DNA of 64,000 nt. Origin: CAVVSD01 sp963750895. GTDB lineage: Bacteria > Actinomycetota > Thermoleophilia > Solirubrobacterales > Solirubrobacteraceae. Location: assembly GCA_963750895.1 (NCBI GenBank), contig CAVVSD010000003.1:386798-450797 (forward strand). The letters run 5' to 3'. Under the pieces are notes generated by a model. It made no database searches. It saw nothing but the letters and a program-made list of their open reading frames with translations, and was not told where the DNA came from. Below, one piece after another: positions 1-8,733 of the stretch (positions within the stretch are counted from its first letter, which is position 1; every line of letters starts with the position of its first letter). A program made the position numbers and the translations under genes.

Positions 1-867
1 CCGGCACCATCGCGACCCCCGCGCCGGCCGGCGGGCGGCTCGACCTCTCGCCGCGCACCGGGGCGTCGCTCATGCAGGTGGACGGCCCGATCGCCCTCGA
101 GCACGTCATCTTCGGCGAGGACCTGCGGACGCTGCAGGCGCTCGTGACCACGGCGACCCCGAAGGTCACGATCCCGTCGCCGTCGATGATCCACTTCCGC
201 AGCGGCCGCGACGAGATCGACGAGCGACGCGTACCCCGACCTCGACGCGTTCTGGGACGACCTCGTGAGCGCCTACCGGGCCGAGGTCGCCGGCCTGGTC
301 GACCTCGGCTGCACGTACCTGCAGCTCGACGACGTCAGCCTCGCCTACGTCAACGACCCGGCCCAACGCGAGCGCCTCGCGCGCATCGGCGGCGACCCCG
401 ACCACCAGCACGAGACGTACGTCGCGCAGATGAACCGCGTGCTGGAGGGCCGCCCGGACGGGCTGACCGTCACGACGCACCTCTGCCGCGGCAACCTGCG
501 GTCCTCCTGGATGGCCGAGGGCAGCTACGACTTCGTCGCCGAGGCGCTGTTCTCCGGCCTCGACGTGGACGGCTTCTTCCTCGAGTACGACGACGAGCGC
601 TCCGGGGGCTTCGAGCCGCTGCGCTTCGTGCCGCGCGACAAGGTCGTCGTGCTCGGCCTCGTCACGACGAAGACCGGCGCGCTGGAGCGCAAGGACGACC
701 TCAAGCGCCGCGTGGAGGACGCCTCGCGCTTCATCGACGTCGACCAGCTCTGCCTCTCGCCGCAGTGCGGCTTCGCCTCGGTGGCCGAGGGCAACAAGCT
801 GACCTACGACGACCAGACGGCGAAGCTGCGCCTCGTCGTCGAGACGGCCGAGGAGATCTGGGGCTGA
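1..867 (+). CDS. MetE/UROD-like methionine-synthase family protein, 5' end missing, one frameshift
   Basis: The readable protein matches cobalamin-independent methionine synthase-like proteins of about 370 residues, which bind zinc and move methyl groups from folate or other donors to thiols. Visible signatures are VDLGCTYLQLDD, the THLCRGN block and the C-terminal zinc-site region LCLSPQCGFAS. The N-terminal part, where these proteins carry TTHVGS-type sequence, lies before the window. The reading frame changes between about 221 and 232: the upstream frame reads FRSGRDEID and the downstream frame resumes at YPDLDAFWDD, so one indel separates them. It may be a sequencing error, since everything else is conserved. 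A different member of the same family lies at 56964. The true substrate cannot be told from sequence. Confidence 0.75.
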
Positions 868-870
868 CGC

Positions 871-1623
871 TCAGACGCGGGTGAGCCCGCCGTCGACGGG
901 CAGCGTCTGGCCCGTGATGAAGGCCGAGTCGTCGGACGCGAAGAACGAGATCGCGCCGACGAGGTCCTCCGGCTGCTGCGTGCGCTTGATCGCCTGGGCG
1001 TCACGGACGTGGTCGAACCAGCCGAGCGGGCCCTGCGGCCCGGCCTCGGTGCCCTGCGTGCGGACGAGCGAGGGGGCGACGGAGTTGACCGTGACACCGG
1101 CGTCGCCGACCTCCGTCGCGAGCGCGCGCACGAAGCCGATGACGCCGCCCTTGCTCGTCGTGTAGGCGACGAACGACGGCGTGCCGGTGTGGAACGTCGT
1201 CGAGGACACGGCGATGACGCGCCCCCAGCCGTTCTCGATCATCCCCGGGACGAACGCCTTGGACAGGTGGAAGAGCGAGTCGACGTTGACCGCGAGGATC
1301 CGCCGCCAGTCCTCCCACTCGAGCTCGGCGAACGGGATCACGGGGTAGATGCCCGCGCTCGCGACGAGGACGTCGCAGCGGCCGAAGCGCTCCCGCACGG
1401 CGTCCGCGAACGCGCCGACGCTCTCGCGCGAGGAGATGTCGCACTCCAGCCCGAAGCTCTCGCCGCCCGCGTCGGCGATGAGGCGCTCGGTCTCGTCCGT
1501 CGGCTGCAGGTCGGCGATCGCGACCCGGTGGCCGTCGCGCGCGAGCCGCAGCGCGAACGCCTGGCCGATGCTCTGCGCGCCGCCCGTGACGACCGCGACC
1601 CTGCCCTCTGCGTCCCGTTGCAC
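871..1623 (-). CDS. SDR-family NAD(P)-dependent oxidoreductase
   Basis: This 250-residue protein is a classical short-chain dehydrogenase. It has the Rossmann motif VVTGGAQSIGQAF near residue 10, an ASAG motif (NAG equivalent) near residue 90, the catalytic YTTSK (Tyr-x3-Lys) near residue 155 with an upstream VSS serine, and the C-terminal TGQTLPVDGG. It probably oxidises or reduces a small alcohol or carbonyl compound in the cytoplasm. It is convergent with the MetE-like gene and lies 3 bp downstream of the SnoaL-like gene on the same strand, so the two are probably co-transcribed. Substrate not predictable; the family call is secure. Confidence 0.9.
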   Translation of the reverse strand: MQRDAEGRVAVVTGGAQSIGQAFALRLARDGHRVAIADLQPTDETERLIADAGGESFGLECDISSRESVGAFADAVRERFGRCDVLVASAGIYPVIPFAELEWEDWRRILAVNVDSLFHLSKAFVPGMIENGWGRVIAVSSTTFHTGTPSFVAYTTSKGGVIGFVRALATEVGDAGVTVNSVAPSLVRTQGTEAGPQGPLGWFDHVRDAQAIKRTQQPEDLVGAISFFASDDSAFITGQTLPVDGGLTRV

Positions 1624-1626
1624 CGG

Positions 1627-2265
1627 CTAGCCCTCCGCGAGCCAGCCGTAGGCGTCGGCGTAGAACGGCTCGAGGAGGTCGGGGCGGTCGTCGCCCAGCT
1701 CGTCCTGGCCGATCTCGTAGCCCCTCAGGCCGATGGCGTAGGCCCAGATCCGGTACGACGGGCGCAGGTCGCGCAGCGCGTCCCAGTCGATGGGCACCTC
1801 CTCGCCCGGCCGGACGGGGACGATCGTGTCCTTGTTGTAGATCCCGTCGAAGCTGGCCAGGCGCCAGCCGTCCGGCGTGCGCACGAGCCGCGAGAAGAAG
1901 CGGCAGTACTGGGTCATGTCGACCTCGACGCCGTGGACGACGCTGCGGTTGAGGATCTGCGCGTGGCTCTCGCACGTCGCGCGGTCCCCGTTGATGCGGA
2001 TGTCGGTGGGCGCGATGAGGTGGATGCTCTCCCGCCCGCGCTGCGCCATGTCGCGCGAGGCCTCGGCGAACTCCCGCCCGGTGCCCTCGAACCACGTGGT
2101 CTTCACGCGCGAGTCCTCGACGTAGTCGTCGGCGAGCTCGTCCCAGCGACGGCGGTCGCGATGGAAGCGCTCGAGGCGGATCCGGTCGGCGATCGCGGCC
2201 CGGTCCTCCTCGGTGCTCGGGCCGGCCGAGCGCAGGTCGTCGCCATCGGAAATGAGTCGAACCAT
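1627..2265 (-). CDS. SnoaL/NTF2-like domain protein
   Basis: About 212 residues with an NTF2-like core: the helix ERFHRDRRRWDELADDYVED followed by strands ending in CESHAQILNRS and FSRLVRTPDGWRLASFDGIY. SnoaL-like proteins are small cone-shaped folds acting as cyclases, isomerases, hydratases or dehydratases, or as accessory subunits of ring hydroxylases. The C-terminal extension (WDALRDLRPSYRIWAYAIG) matches SnoaL_4-type proteins found beside SDRs in steroid and aromatic catabolism. I take the ATG at 2265 because the longer form needs a TTG at 2301 with no ribosome site. It is divergent from hyuA, with a comparatively AT-rich promoter gap of about 60 bp. Confidence 0.75.
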   Translation of the reverse strand: MVRLISDGDDLRSAGPSTEEDRAAIADRIRLERFHRDRRRWDELADDYVEDSRVKTTWFEGTGREFAEASRDMAQRGRESIHLIAPTDIRINGDRATCESHAQILNRSVVHGVEVDMTQYCRFFSRLVRTPDGWRLASFDGIYNKDTIVPVRPGEEVPIDWDALRDLRPSYRIWAYAIGLRGYEIGQDELGDDRPDLLEPFYADAYGWLAEG

Positions 2266-2326
2266 CTGATTGAATCTAAGCCAGCTGTCGGCGGGCGTCA
2301 ACGCGCGGGCCAGGACCGGAGGAGAG

Positions 2327-4468
2327 ATGGGTTACCGAATCGGCGTGGACATCGGGGGCACGTTCACGGACTGCGTCGTGGTCGACGCGGCGGGCCGGCG
2401 CAGCGTCGCGAAGTCGCTCTCGACCCACGGGTCGCTGGCCGACGGCGTGCTGAGCGCGGTCGCCGTGAACGCCGAGAGCCTCGGGCTCACGCGCGCCGAG
2501 CTCCTCGGCGACACCGACCTGTTCGTGCACGGCACGACGGTGGCGACGAACGCCGTGCTGACCCGCAACGGCGCGCGCACCGGCCTCATCACCACCCGCG
2601 GGCACGAGGACGCGATCATCATCGGCAAGGTCTACGCGAAGCGCGCGGGCCTCCCGGAGCGCGACCTCGTGCACTCCTCGCGCCTGGAGAAGCCGGTGCC
2701 GATCATCCCCCGGGAGCTGATCCGCGGCGTCGCCGAGCGGGTCGACGTCGACGGCGACGTCGTCGTGGAGCTGCGCGAGGACGAGGCGATCCGGGCGATC
2801 GACGAGCTCGTCGCCGCGGGCGTGGAGTCGATCGCCGTCAGCTTCCTGTGGTCGTTCGTCAACGACGCCCACGAGCAGCGCGTCGGGGAGCTGCTGGCCG
2901 AGCGCGCGCCCGGCGTCCGGGTGACGCTGTCGAGCGAGATCGCGCCGGTGCTCGGCGAGTACGAGCGCACCGCGACGACCGCGGTCAACGCGTACGTCGC
3001 GCCGAAGGTCGTCGGCTACCTCGACGACCTCGAGCGGCGCCTGCGCGAGGAGGGGCTGCGCGACCCGCTGCTCGTCATGCAGGCCAGCGGCGGGCTCACC
3101 TCCGTCGAGGACGCCGCGCGCCGGCCGATCCTCACGCTCGACTCCGGCCCGACCGGCGGCATCCTCGGCTGCCAGTACCTGGGCCGGCTGTACGGCGAGG
3201 AGAACGTCATCTGCACCGACGTCGGCGGCACGTCCTTCGACGTCGGGCTCATCCTGCGCGGCGAGGTCCCGACCGATCCGGAGCCGGTCGTCTCGCAGTA
3301 CGTCATGCGCATCCCGAAGGTCTCCGTCCAGTCGATCGGCGCCGGCGGCGGGTCGCTGGCCTGGCTCGACGAGGGCGGGCTGCTGCGCGTCGGCCCGCAG
3401 AGCGCGGGCTCGCGGCCCGGGCCCGCGTGCTACGGCCAGGGCGGGACCGAGCCGACGGTGACCGACGCCGACCTCGTGCTCGGCTACCTCAACCCGGCCG
3501 CGTTCCTGGGCGGGCGGATGGAGCTCCGCCGCGACCTCGCGCTCGAGGCGCTCGCGAAGCTCGGCGGGCCGCTCGGGATGGAGCCCGAGGAGGTCGCGAT
3601 CGGGGTCTTCCGGATCATCAACGCCCACATGGGCGACCTCATCCGCAAGTCGACGATCGAGCAGGGCCACGACCCGCGCGAGTGCGTGCTCGTCGCCTAC
3701 GGCGGCGCCGGGCCGACGCACGCCGCCTTCTACGGCCACGACATCGGCTCGAAGGCGATCCTCGTCCTCGCCGACTCGACCGCGTTCTCGGCCGAGGGCA
3801 TGCTCACCTGCGACATCACCCACACCGAGCAGGCGTCGCACCAGCTCACGACGCCCCTCGCCGCCGAGGACCTCGCCGCGATGACCGGGCACTTCTCGAC
3901 GCTCGAGTCCCGGGTGCTCGACCAGTTCGCCCGCGAGGGCGTCCCGGGCGAGGACGTGGCGCTGGCGCGGACCCTCGGCGTCCGCTACCGGCTGCAGGTC
4001 CACACGCTCGACGTCGACGTCGATCCCGGCGCGCTGGACGAACGCACGCCGGAGCTGCTGCGCGCGCGCTTCGCCGAGCGCTACCGCCACCTCTACGGCG
4101 AGGGCGCGCTGCTCAGCGGCGGGGCGCTGGAGTTCGAGCTGCACAGCGTCGTCGGCACCCGCGCGCTGGACCGCGTCCCGTTCGACGCCCGCGAGCTGGG
4201 CGACGCCGACGCGTCCGCGGCGCTGACCGGCGAGCGCGAGGCGTACTTCGAGCCCGAGGGCTTCCGGTCCACCCCGGTCTACGACGGCCACGCGCTGCGC
4301 CCGGGCAACCGGGTCGCCGGCCCGGCGATCGTGCAGCGGATGGGCGACAGCGTCGTCGTCCCGCCCGACTACGAGGCGCTCGTCGACGGCTACCTCACGA
4401 TGCGGCTCGCGCCGACCGCGGCGTCGGCCAGTCCCGCCGTCCACACCGGCGTGGAGGTGGTCCGATGA
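2327..4468 (+). CDS. hyuA: Hydantoinase/oxoprolinase subunit A (acetone carboxylase beta-like)
   Basis: A 713-residue protein of the HyuA/AcxA family, ATP-dependent enzymes that open hydantoin or 5-oxoproline rings or phosphorylate acetone-type substrates for carboxylation. The actin-like ATP-binding motif GVDIGGTFTDCVVVD is at the N-terminus, the second phosphate motif CTDVGGTSFDVGLI is near residue 300, and AYGGAGPTHA lies near residue 460. The ATG at 2327 is fixed by a GGAGGAG site at 2318-2324; longer open frame upstream has no such site. The stop overlaps the hyuB start (ATGA), so the two subunits are translationally coupled. The true substrate could be a hydantoin, a lactam or a ketone. 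Confidence 0.92.
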   Translation: MGYRIGVDIGGTFTDCVVVDAAGRRSVAKSLSTHGSLADGVLSAVAVNAESLGLTRAELLGDTDLFVHGTTVATNAVLTRNGARTGLITTRGHEDAIIIGKVYAKRAGLPERDLVHSSRLEKPVPIIPRELIRGVAERVDVDGDVVVELREDEAIRAIDELVAAGVESIAVSFLWSFVNDAHEQRVGELLAERAPGVRVTLSSEIAPVLGEYERTATTAVNAYVAPKVVGYLDDLERRLREEGLRDPLLVMQASGGLTSVEDAARRPILTLDSGPTGGILGCQYLGRLYGEENVICTDVGGTSFDVGLILRGEVPTDPEPVVSQYVMRIPKVSVQSIGAGGGSLAWLDEGGLLRVGPQSAGSRPGPACYGQGGTEPTVTDADLVLGYLNPAAFLGGRMELRRDLALEALAKLGGPLGMEPEEVAIGVFRIINAHMGDLIRKSTIEQGHDPRECVLVAYGGAGPTHAAFYGHDIGSKAILVLADSTAFSAEGMLTCDITHTEQASHQLTTPLAAEDLAAMTGHFSTLESRVLDQFAREGVPGEDVALARTLGVRYRLQVHTLDVDVDPGALDERTPELLRARFAERYRHLYGEGALLSGGALEFELHSVVGTRALDRVPFDARELGDADASAALTGEREAYFEPEGFRSTPVYDGHALRPGNRVAGPAIVQRMGDSVVVPPDYEALVDGYLTMRLAPTAASASPAVHTGVEVVR

Positions 4469-6624
4469 CCCTGGATCCCGTGACCTTCGAGGTCATCCGC
4501 CACCGCCTCTGGGCGATCAACGACGACCAGGCGATGATCGCGGCGCGGCTGTCCGGCTCGCCCGTCGTCTACGAGGCGCTCGACTTCAACGCCGCGCTCA
4601 TGACCGGCGACGGGCGCGGTCTCTACGCGGGCATCTACATCATCCAGCACGCCTCGACGATCGACGTCTTCGTCCAGAAGGTGCTCGAGGAGTGGGGGCC
4701 GGAGGGCATGCGCGAGGGCGACATGTTCTTCTCGAACGACCCGTGGTGGGGCGCGCTGCACGCCAACGACGGCATCCTCGCGAGCCCGATCTACTGGGAG
4801 GGCGAGATCGTCGCGTGGGCGGGCATCGTCATGCACGACAACGACGTCGGCAGCCCCGTCCCCGGCAGCTTCGTCGTCGGGTCCGAGGACCGCTTCGGCG
4901 AGGCGCCGCTGTTCCCGGCGATGAAGATGGTCGAGGACTTCGAGCTGCGGGCCGACATCGAGCGCGCCTACCTGCGCAACCACCGCACGCCCGAGCTCAA
5001 CGCGCTGAACCTCCGCGCGAGGCTCGCCTCGATGCGGATCACCCACCGCCGCATCCACGAGCTCATCGAGCAGTACGGCCTGGAGGCGTTCCAGGCGTCG
5101 CAGGAGGAGATCATCGACTACGTCGAGCGGGTCGTCCGCAAGCGCCTGCGCGACATGCCCGACGGCTCGTGGGCGGACCAGATCTACCACGACCACGACG
5201 GCCGCAACGCCGTGATGTACCCCATGCGCTGCAAGGTCACGAAGACGGACGACCGCCTCGTCGTCGACATGACCGGCACCGCCCCGCAGGCGCCGGGCGC
5301 GATCAACTGCGCGCGGCCCGCGATGGAGGGCGCGGTGCTCGGGGTCTTCCTGACCTTCCTCTGCTACGACCTGCCGTGGGCGGTCGACGCCGGGCGGCGG
5401 ATCATCGAGATCGTCTCCGAGGAGGGGACGCTCAACAACGCGCTGAGCCCCGCCGGGGTGAGCATGGCGTCGATCATGACGACGCTCTCGACGCAGGACG
5501 TCGTCGCCAACGCCTTCGCGAAGATGCTCATGGCCTCCGACGAGCTGGGCACCGAGGCGCAGGCGTGCTGGTCGCCGGGGATCAACTGCCCGGTCATGGC
5601 CGGTCTGGACCGCCACGGCGAGCCGTTCGCGCACGTCTTCATGGACTGCTGCGGCGGCGGCGGGGGCGCGCGGACGTTCACCGACGGGATCGACACCGGC
5701 GGGATCCTGCACTCGATGTCCTCCACGATCCCGAACGCTGAGACGACCGAGAGCCGCTCGCCGGTGCTGCAGGTCTACCGGCGCGAGCGCCGCGACAGCG
5801 GCGGCCACGGGCGCTTCCGCGGCGGGGTCGGCATCGAGTTCGGGATGCTGCCGCACAAGAACCCGATCCCGATCGTCTCCGTGACGCTCGCATCGGGCGT
5901 CTCGCAGCCGGAGGGTCACGGGCTCTCGGGGGGCACGCCGGCGTCGGCGAAGAGCAACGTCGTGTTCCGCTCCTCCAACGTGCCCGAGCTGTTCGCCTCC
6001 GGCGTCATCCCGGACTCGACGGACGGCGTGACCGGCACGGAGACCGACGTCCTGCAGGCCAAGGACCACACGCTGCTGGGCGAGGGCGACTTCCTCGTCA
6101 CCGTCGTGTCCGGCGGCGGCGGGTACGGCGATCCGCTGCGGCGCGATCCCGCCCTCGTCGAGCGCGACCTGCGCCACGGGCTCGTCTCCGAGGCGATCGC
6201 GCGCTCCGTGTACGGCGTCGTCGCCGGGGATGCGGCCGCGACCGCCGAGGCGCGGGACGCGATCCGCGCCGAGCGCCTGCGCGACGGACGGCCCGTCGCC
6301 GAGGGCGCGGGCGGCGGGACCGTCGAGGGGACGCGGCTGCACCGCGTCGCCGACACCGTCGAGGCGGTCGAGAGCCCGGAGGGGCGCGCGCTGCGCTGCA
6401 CCGAGTGCGGTCACCGCCTCGGCGACTACGGCGACGACCACAAGCAGGGGACGCTCGTGCGCGAGCTGCCGATCACCGCCATCAGCGAGCTCAACGCGCT
6501 CGGGCGCGTCGACGAGATGGTCCTGCGCGAGTTCTGCTGCCCCGGCTGCGGGACGTCGGTCGCGATGGACGTGCAGCTCGCCGAGGAGCCCGTGCTGGAG
6601 GAGTCGCGCTTCGGGGCGACGTGA
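4465..6624 (+). CDS. hyuB: Hydantoinase/oxoprolinase subunit B with C-terminal acetone-carboxylase-gamma-like zinc domain
   Basis: A 719-residue HyuB/AcxB-type catalytic subunit. Family signatures include the N-terminal DPVTFEVIRHRLW, the block MFFSNDPWWGALHANDG, and the glycine-rich RFRGGVGIEFG and VVSGGGGYGDPL before residue 570. After the usual end there are about 150 more residues with two cysteine pairs (Cys645-x2-Cys648 and Cys692-x2-Cys695) around a beta-rich stretch. These resemble the separate gamma subunit of acetone carboxylase, which binds zinc. A fused gamma domain would give the complete alpha/beta/gamma complement in two genes, favouring a carboxylase-like reaction over simple hydantoin hydrolysis. 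Coupled to hyuA (ATGA) and to the cupin gene (GTGA). Confidence 0.88.
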   Translation: MTLDPVTFEVIRHRLWAINDDQAMIAARLSGSPVVYEALDFNAALMTGDGRGLYAGIYIIQHASTIDVFVQKVLEEWGPEGMREGDMFFSNDPWWGALHANDGILASPIYWEGEIVAWAGIVMHDNDVGSPVPGSFVVGSEDRFGEAPLFPAMKMVEDFELRADIERAYLRNHRTPELNALNLRARLASMRITHRRIHELIEQYGLEAFQASQEEIIDYVERVVRKRLRDMPDGSWADQIYHDHDGRNAVMYPMRCKVTKTDDRLVVDMTGTAPQAPGAINCARPAMEGAVLGVFLTFLCYDLPWAVDAGRRIIEIVSEEGTLNNALSPAGVSMASIMTTLSTQDVVANAFAKMLMASDELGTEAQACWSPGINCPVMAGLDRHGEPFAHVFMDCCGGGGGARTFTDGIDTGGILHSMSSTIPNAETTESRSPVLQVYRRERRDSGGHGRFRGGVGIEFGMLPHKNPIPIVSVTLASGVSQPEGHGLSGGTPASAKSNVVFRSSNVPELFASGVIPDSTDGVTGTETDVLQAKDHTLLGEGDFLVTVVSGGGGYGDPLRRDPALVERDLRHGLVSEAIARSVYGVVAGDAAATAEARDAIRAERLRDGRPVAEGAGGGTVEGTRLHRVADTVEAVESPEGRALRCTECGHRLGDYGDDHKQGTLVRELPITAISELNALGRVDEMVLREFCCPGCGTSVAMDVQLAEEPVLEESRFGAT

Positions 6625-7016
6625 CCCGCGAACCCGACTACGTGCGCATCTGGGCCGACGACGACGGCGAGTCGCACTTCGAGGACGTGTACCTGGACGC
6701 GACCGAGCAGCCCTCCCCGGGGGCGACGTCGAGGGTCGCCCTGTCGGATCGGATCCCGGTCGCCGACCTCGAGTTCCGCCGCGTGCTCGAGGAGGCGTCC
6801 TACGTCGTGCCCCACAACGCGCCCGAGCGGCTGTTCATCGTGAGCCTCACGGGGCGCATCGAGGTCGAGGTGTCCGACGGAGAGGTCCGGCGGTTCGGCC
6901 CGGGCGCCGTCACCCTCGTCGAGGACACGCACGGCAAGGGCCACATCACGCGCTCGCTCGACCCGGGTCCTCGCGCGACGCTGCTCGCGCGGCCCACGAC
7001 CGCGGGCGGCACGTGA
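6621..7016 (+). CDS. Small cupin-domain protein
   Basis: A 131-residue protein starting at the GTG that overlaps the hyuB stop. One cupin barrel is visible: the stretch from ERLFIVSLTGRIEVEVSDGE to GPGAVTLVEDTHGKGH has the spacing of cupin motifs 1 and 2. The terminal DTHGKGHITR is typical of small cupins encoded beside catabolic operons. It may be a metal-dependent isomerase or an accessory folding protein; no specific reaction can be assigned. Its place inside the four-gene coupled operon (hyuA, hyuB, cupin, alcohol dehydrogenase) implies a role in the same pathway. The open frame continues upstream inside hyuB, but that part is a shadow of hyuB. Confidence 0.75.
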   Translation: MTREPDYVRIWADDDGESHFEDVYLDATEQPSPGATSRVALSDRIPVADLEFRRVLEEASYVVPHNAPERLFIVSLTGRIEVEVSDGEVRRFGPGAVTLVEDTHGKGHITRSLDPGPRATLLARPTTAGGT

Positions 7017-8110
7017 TGCGAGCCGCCGTGCTGCGCGCGCCAGGGGCGTTGCGGATCGAGGAGCTGCGCGACCCGCGGCCGGGACCGGGCGAGGTGCTCG
7101 TGCGCGTCGCGGCGTGCGGCGTGTGCCACAGCGACCTGCACGTCATCAAGGGCGAGTCGCCGTCGAAGCTGCCGGTCGTGCCCGGGCACGAGATGGCGGG
7201 GACGGTCGCCGAGCTCGGGGAGGGCGTCGAGGGCCCCGCGCCCGGGACCAGGGTCGTCGCCCCGTTCATCCTGCCCTGCGGGCGCTGCGCGCGGTGCGCC
7301 GCCGGCCGCGACGACTTCTGCGAGGCGTTCTGGGCGCTCAACCGCGCCCAGGGCACGCTCTACGACGGGACGACCCGTCTCTACGCGGACGACGGCTCAC
7401 CGGTCTGGATGGCGGGACCGAGTGCGCTCGCCGAGCTGTGCGTCCTCCCGGCGACCAGCGTGTTCGAGGTCCCGGACGGGCTGGCTCTGGAGGAGGCGGC
7501 GCCGCTGGGCTGCGCGGCGTTCACCGCCTACGGCGCGCTCGTGCACGCCGGCGCGCTGCAGCCGGGCGAGCGCGTCGCGGTCGTGGCGGTCGGCGGGGTG
7601 GGCGTGAACCTCGTGCAGCTCGCGCGGGTGCTCGGCGCGGCGCAGGTCATCGCCGTCGACGTGTCCGAGGAGAAGCTCGCGCTGGCGCGGCGCATGGGGG
7701 CGACGGACACGATCGACGGCTCGCGCGAGGACGTCCGCGAGCGCGTGCTCGAGCTGACCGACGGCGAGGGGGTCGAGCTGGCGTTCGAGGCGCTCGGGCG
7801 CCCCGCCACGATCCGCCAGGCGCTCGAGGTCGTCGGGCTCGGAGGACGGGCCGTGGTGATCGGCGTGAGCGCGCTCGGCGAGCTGACGCCGATCGAGTCG
7901 AACCTGCTCGTGCGCCGCCAGCTGCGGCTCGTGGGGTCCTACGGCGCGCGCAGCCGCGCGGACATGCCCAGGCTGCTCGAGCTCGCGGCCGACGGGCGGA
8001 TCAGCCTGGGCGACACGATCAGCCGCGAGGTGGGCCTCGACGAGTCCGCCGCGATCTTCGAGGCGCTCGATCGCGGCGAGGTGGTCGGGCGGGCCGTCGT
8101 TCGCATGTAG
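7016..8110 (+). CDS. Zinc-dependent alcohol dehydrogenase (MDR superfamily)
   Basis: A 364-residue medium-chain dehydrogenase. The catalytic zinc motif CGVCHSDLH lies near residue 40 and GHEMAGTVAELG near 60. The structural zinc lobe has four cysteines in CGRCARCAAGRDDFC. The nucleotide-binding segment VAVVAVGGVGVNLVQLA is near residue 185. It would oxidise an alcohol or reduce an aldehyde with NAD(P). The start overlaps the stop of the cupin gene by one base, making it the last gene of the hyu operon. It may process a carbonyl compound feeding or leaving the HyuAB step. Family certain; substrate unknown. Confidence 0.92.
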   Translation: MRAAVLRAPGALRIEELRDPRPGPGEVLVRVAACGVCHSDLHVIKGESPSKLPVVPGHEMAGTVAELGEGVEGPAPGTRVVAPFILPCGRCARCAAGRDDFCEAFWALNRAQGTLYDGTTRLYADDGSPVWMAGPSALAELCVLPATSVFEVPDGLALEEAAPLGCAAFTAYGALVHAGALQPGERVAVVAVGGVGVNLVQLARVLGAAQVIAVDVSEEKLALARRMGATDTIDGSREDVRERVLELTDGEGVELAFEALGRPATIRQALEVVGLGGRAVVIGVSALGELTPIESNLLVRRQLRLVGSYGARSRADMPRLLELAADGRISLGDTISREVGLDESAAIFEALDRGEVVGRAVVRM

Positions 8111-8113
8111 CCG

Positions 8114-8710
8114 TCAGTGGTCGTGCAGGTGCATCCGCTCGCCGTGCGGGCCGAGGATCGCGATGAGCTCGACGGGTCCCTCGACCGCGCCGAACCAGTG
8201 CGGGGTCTGGGTGCTGAACTCGACCGTCTCGCCCGGCTCGACGGTGAAGTCCTGGTCGCCGAGACGCAGCCACATCCGGCCGGCGAGGACGTAGATCCAG
8301 TCGTGGCCCTCGTGGACGCCGAGGTCCGCCGGCGGGACGCGGCGCTCCGCGCTGATCACGATCTTGTACGCGTGCAGCCCGCCCGCCGGGCCCTTGTGGG
8401 TGAGCGGCCACATGGTGAGGCCGTCGAACGAGCGCGGCTGGCTGCGGACCCGCGGGTCCTCCTCGGGCTGCGGGCGCAGGAGCTCGTCGGTCGAGACCCC
8501 GAGCGCCTCGGCCAGGCCGGGGAGGTGGTCGAGCGCGAGACGGCGCTTGCCGGACTCCAGGCGGCTGAGCGTCGAGACGTCCAGGCCGGCGCGCGTCGCG
8601 ACGGCCTCGAGCGTCAGCCCACGCTCGGTGCGCAGCTCGCGCAGGCGCCGCCGGACGCGGCTGTCGACGGGCTCGTTTGCCTGCATGGCAAACGAGCTTG
8701 CCACTTCCAT
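8114..8710 (-). CDS. XRE-family transcriptional regulator with C-terminal cupin
   Basis: A 198-residue one-component regulator. Residues 15-75 form a helix-turn-helix of the Cro/CI type (LEAVATRAGLDVSTLSRLESGKR), and residues 110-195 form a cupin barrel (WIYVLAGRMWLRLGDQDF, EPGETVEFSTQTPHWFG) that probably senses a small ligand. This architecture is common in repressors of amine, alcohol and antioxidant genes. It converges on the hyu operon and is divergent from the flavoprotein at 8734. A 27-bp inverted repeat (8671-8697) overlaps its own N-terminal codons. Start at 8710 or at the internal ATG at 8686; the second lies inside the palindrome, so 8710 is kept. Confidence 0.88.
   Translation of the reverse strand: MEVASSFAMQANEPVDSRVRRRLRELRTERGLTLEAVATRAGLDVSTLSRLESGKRRLALDHLPGLAEALGVSTDELLRPQPEEDPRVRSQPRSFDGLTMWPLTHKGPAGGLHAYKIVISAERRVPPADLGVHEGHDWIYVLAGRMWLRLGDQDFTVEPGETVEFSTQTPHWFGAVEGPVELIAILGPHGERMHLHDH
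8671..8697. promoter_or_regulatory. Perfect inverted repeat, probable operator of the XRE-cupin regulator
   Basis: Arms GCTCGTTTGCC (8671-8681) and GGCAAACGAGC (8687-8697) are exact reverse complements of 11 bp separated by TGCAT. The palindrome sits at the divergent promoter region between the XRE-cupin gene and the flavoprotein at 8734, where a self-regulating dimer would bind. It lacks a T-run and lies at a gene start, so a terminator is unlikely. Confidence 0.6.
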
Positions 8711-8733
8711 GCCGTCGGTGCAACGCTCGGCGT

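Noticed and set aside
1009..4464. Long plus-strand frame across the SDR, SnoaL and hyuA genes
   Set aside because: Arginine-rich shadow of genes in other frames; only its hyuB part is real.
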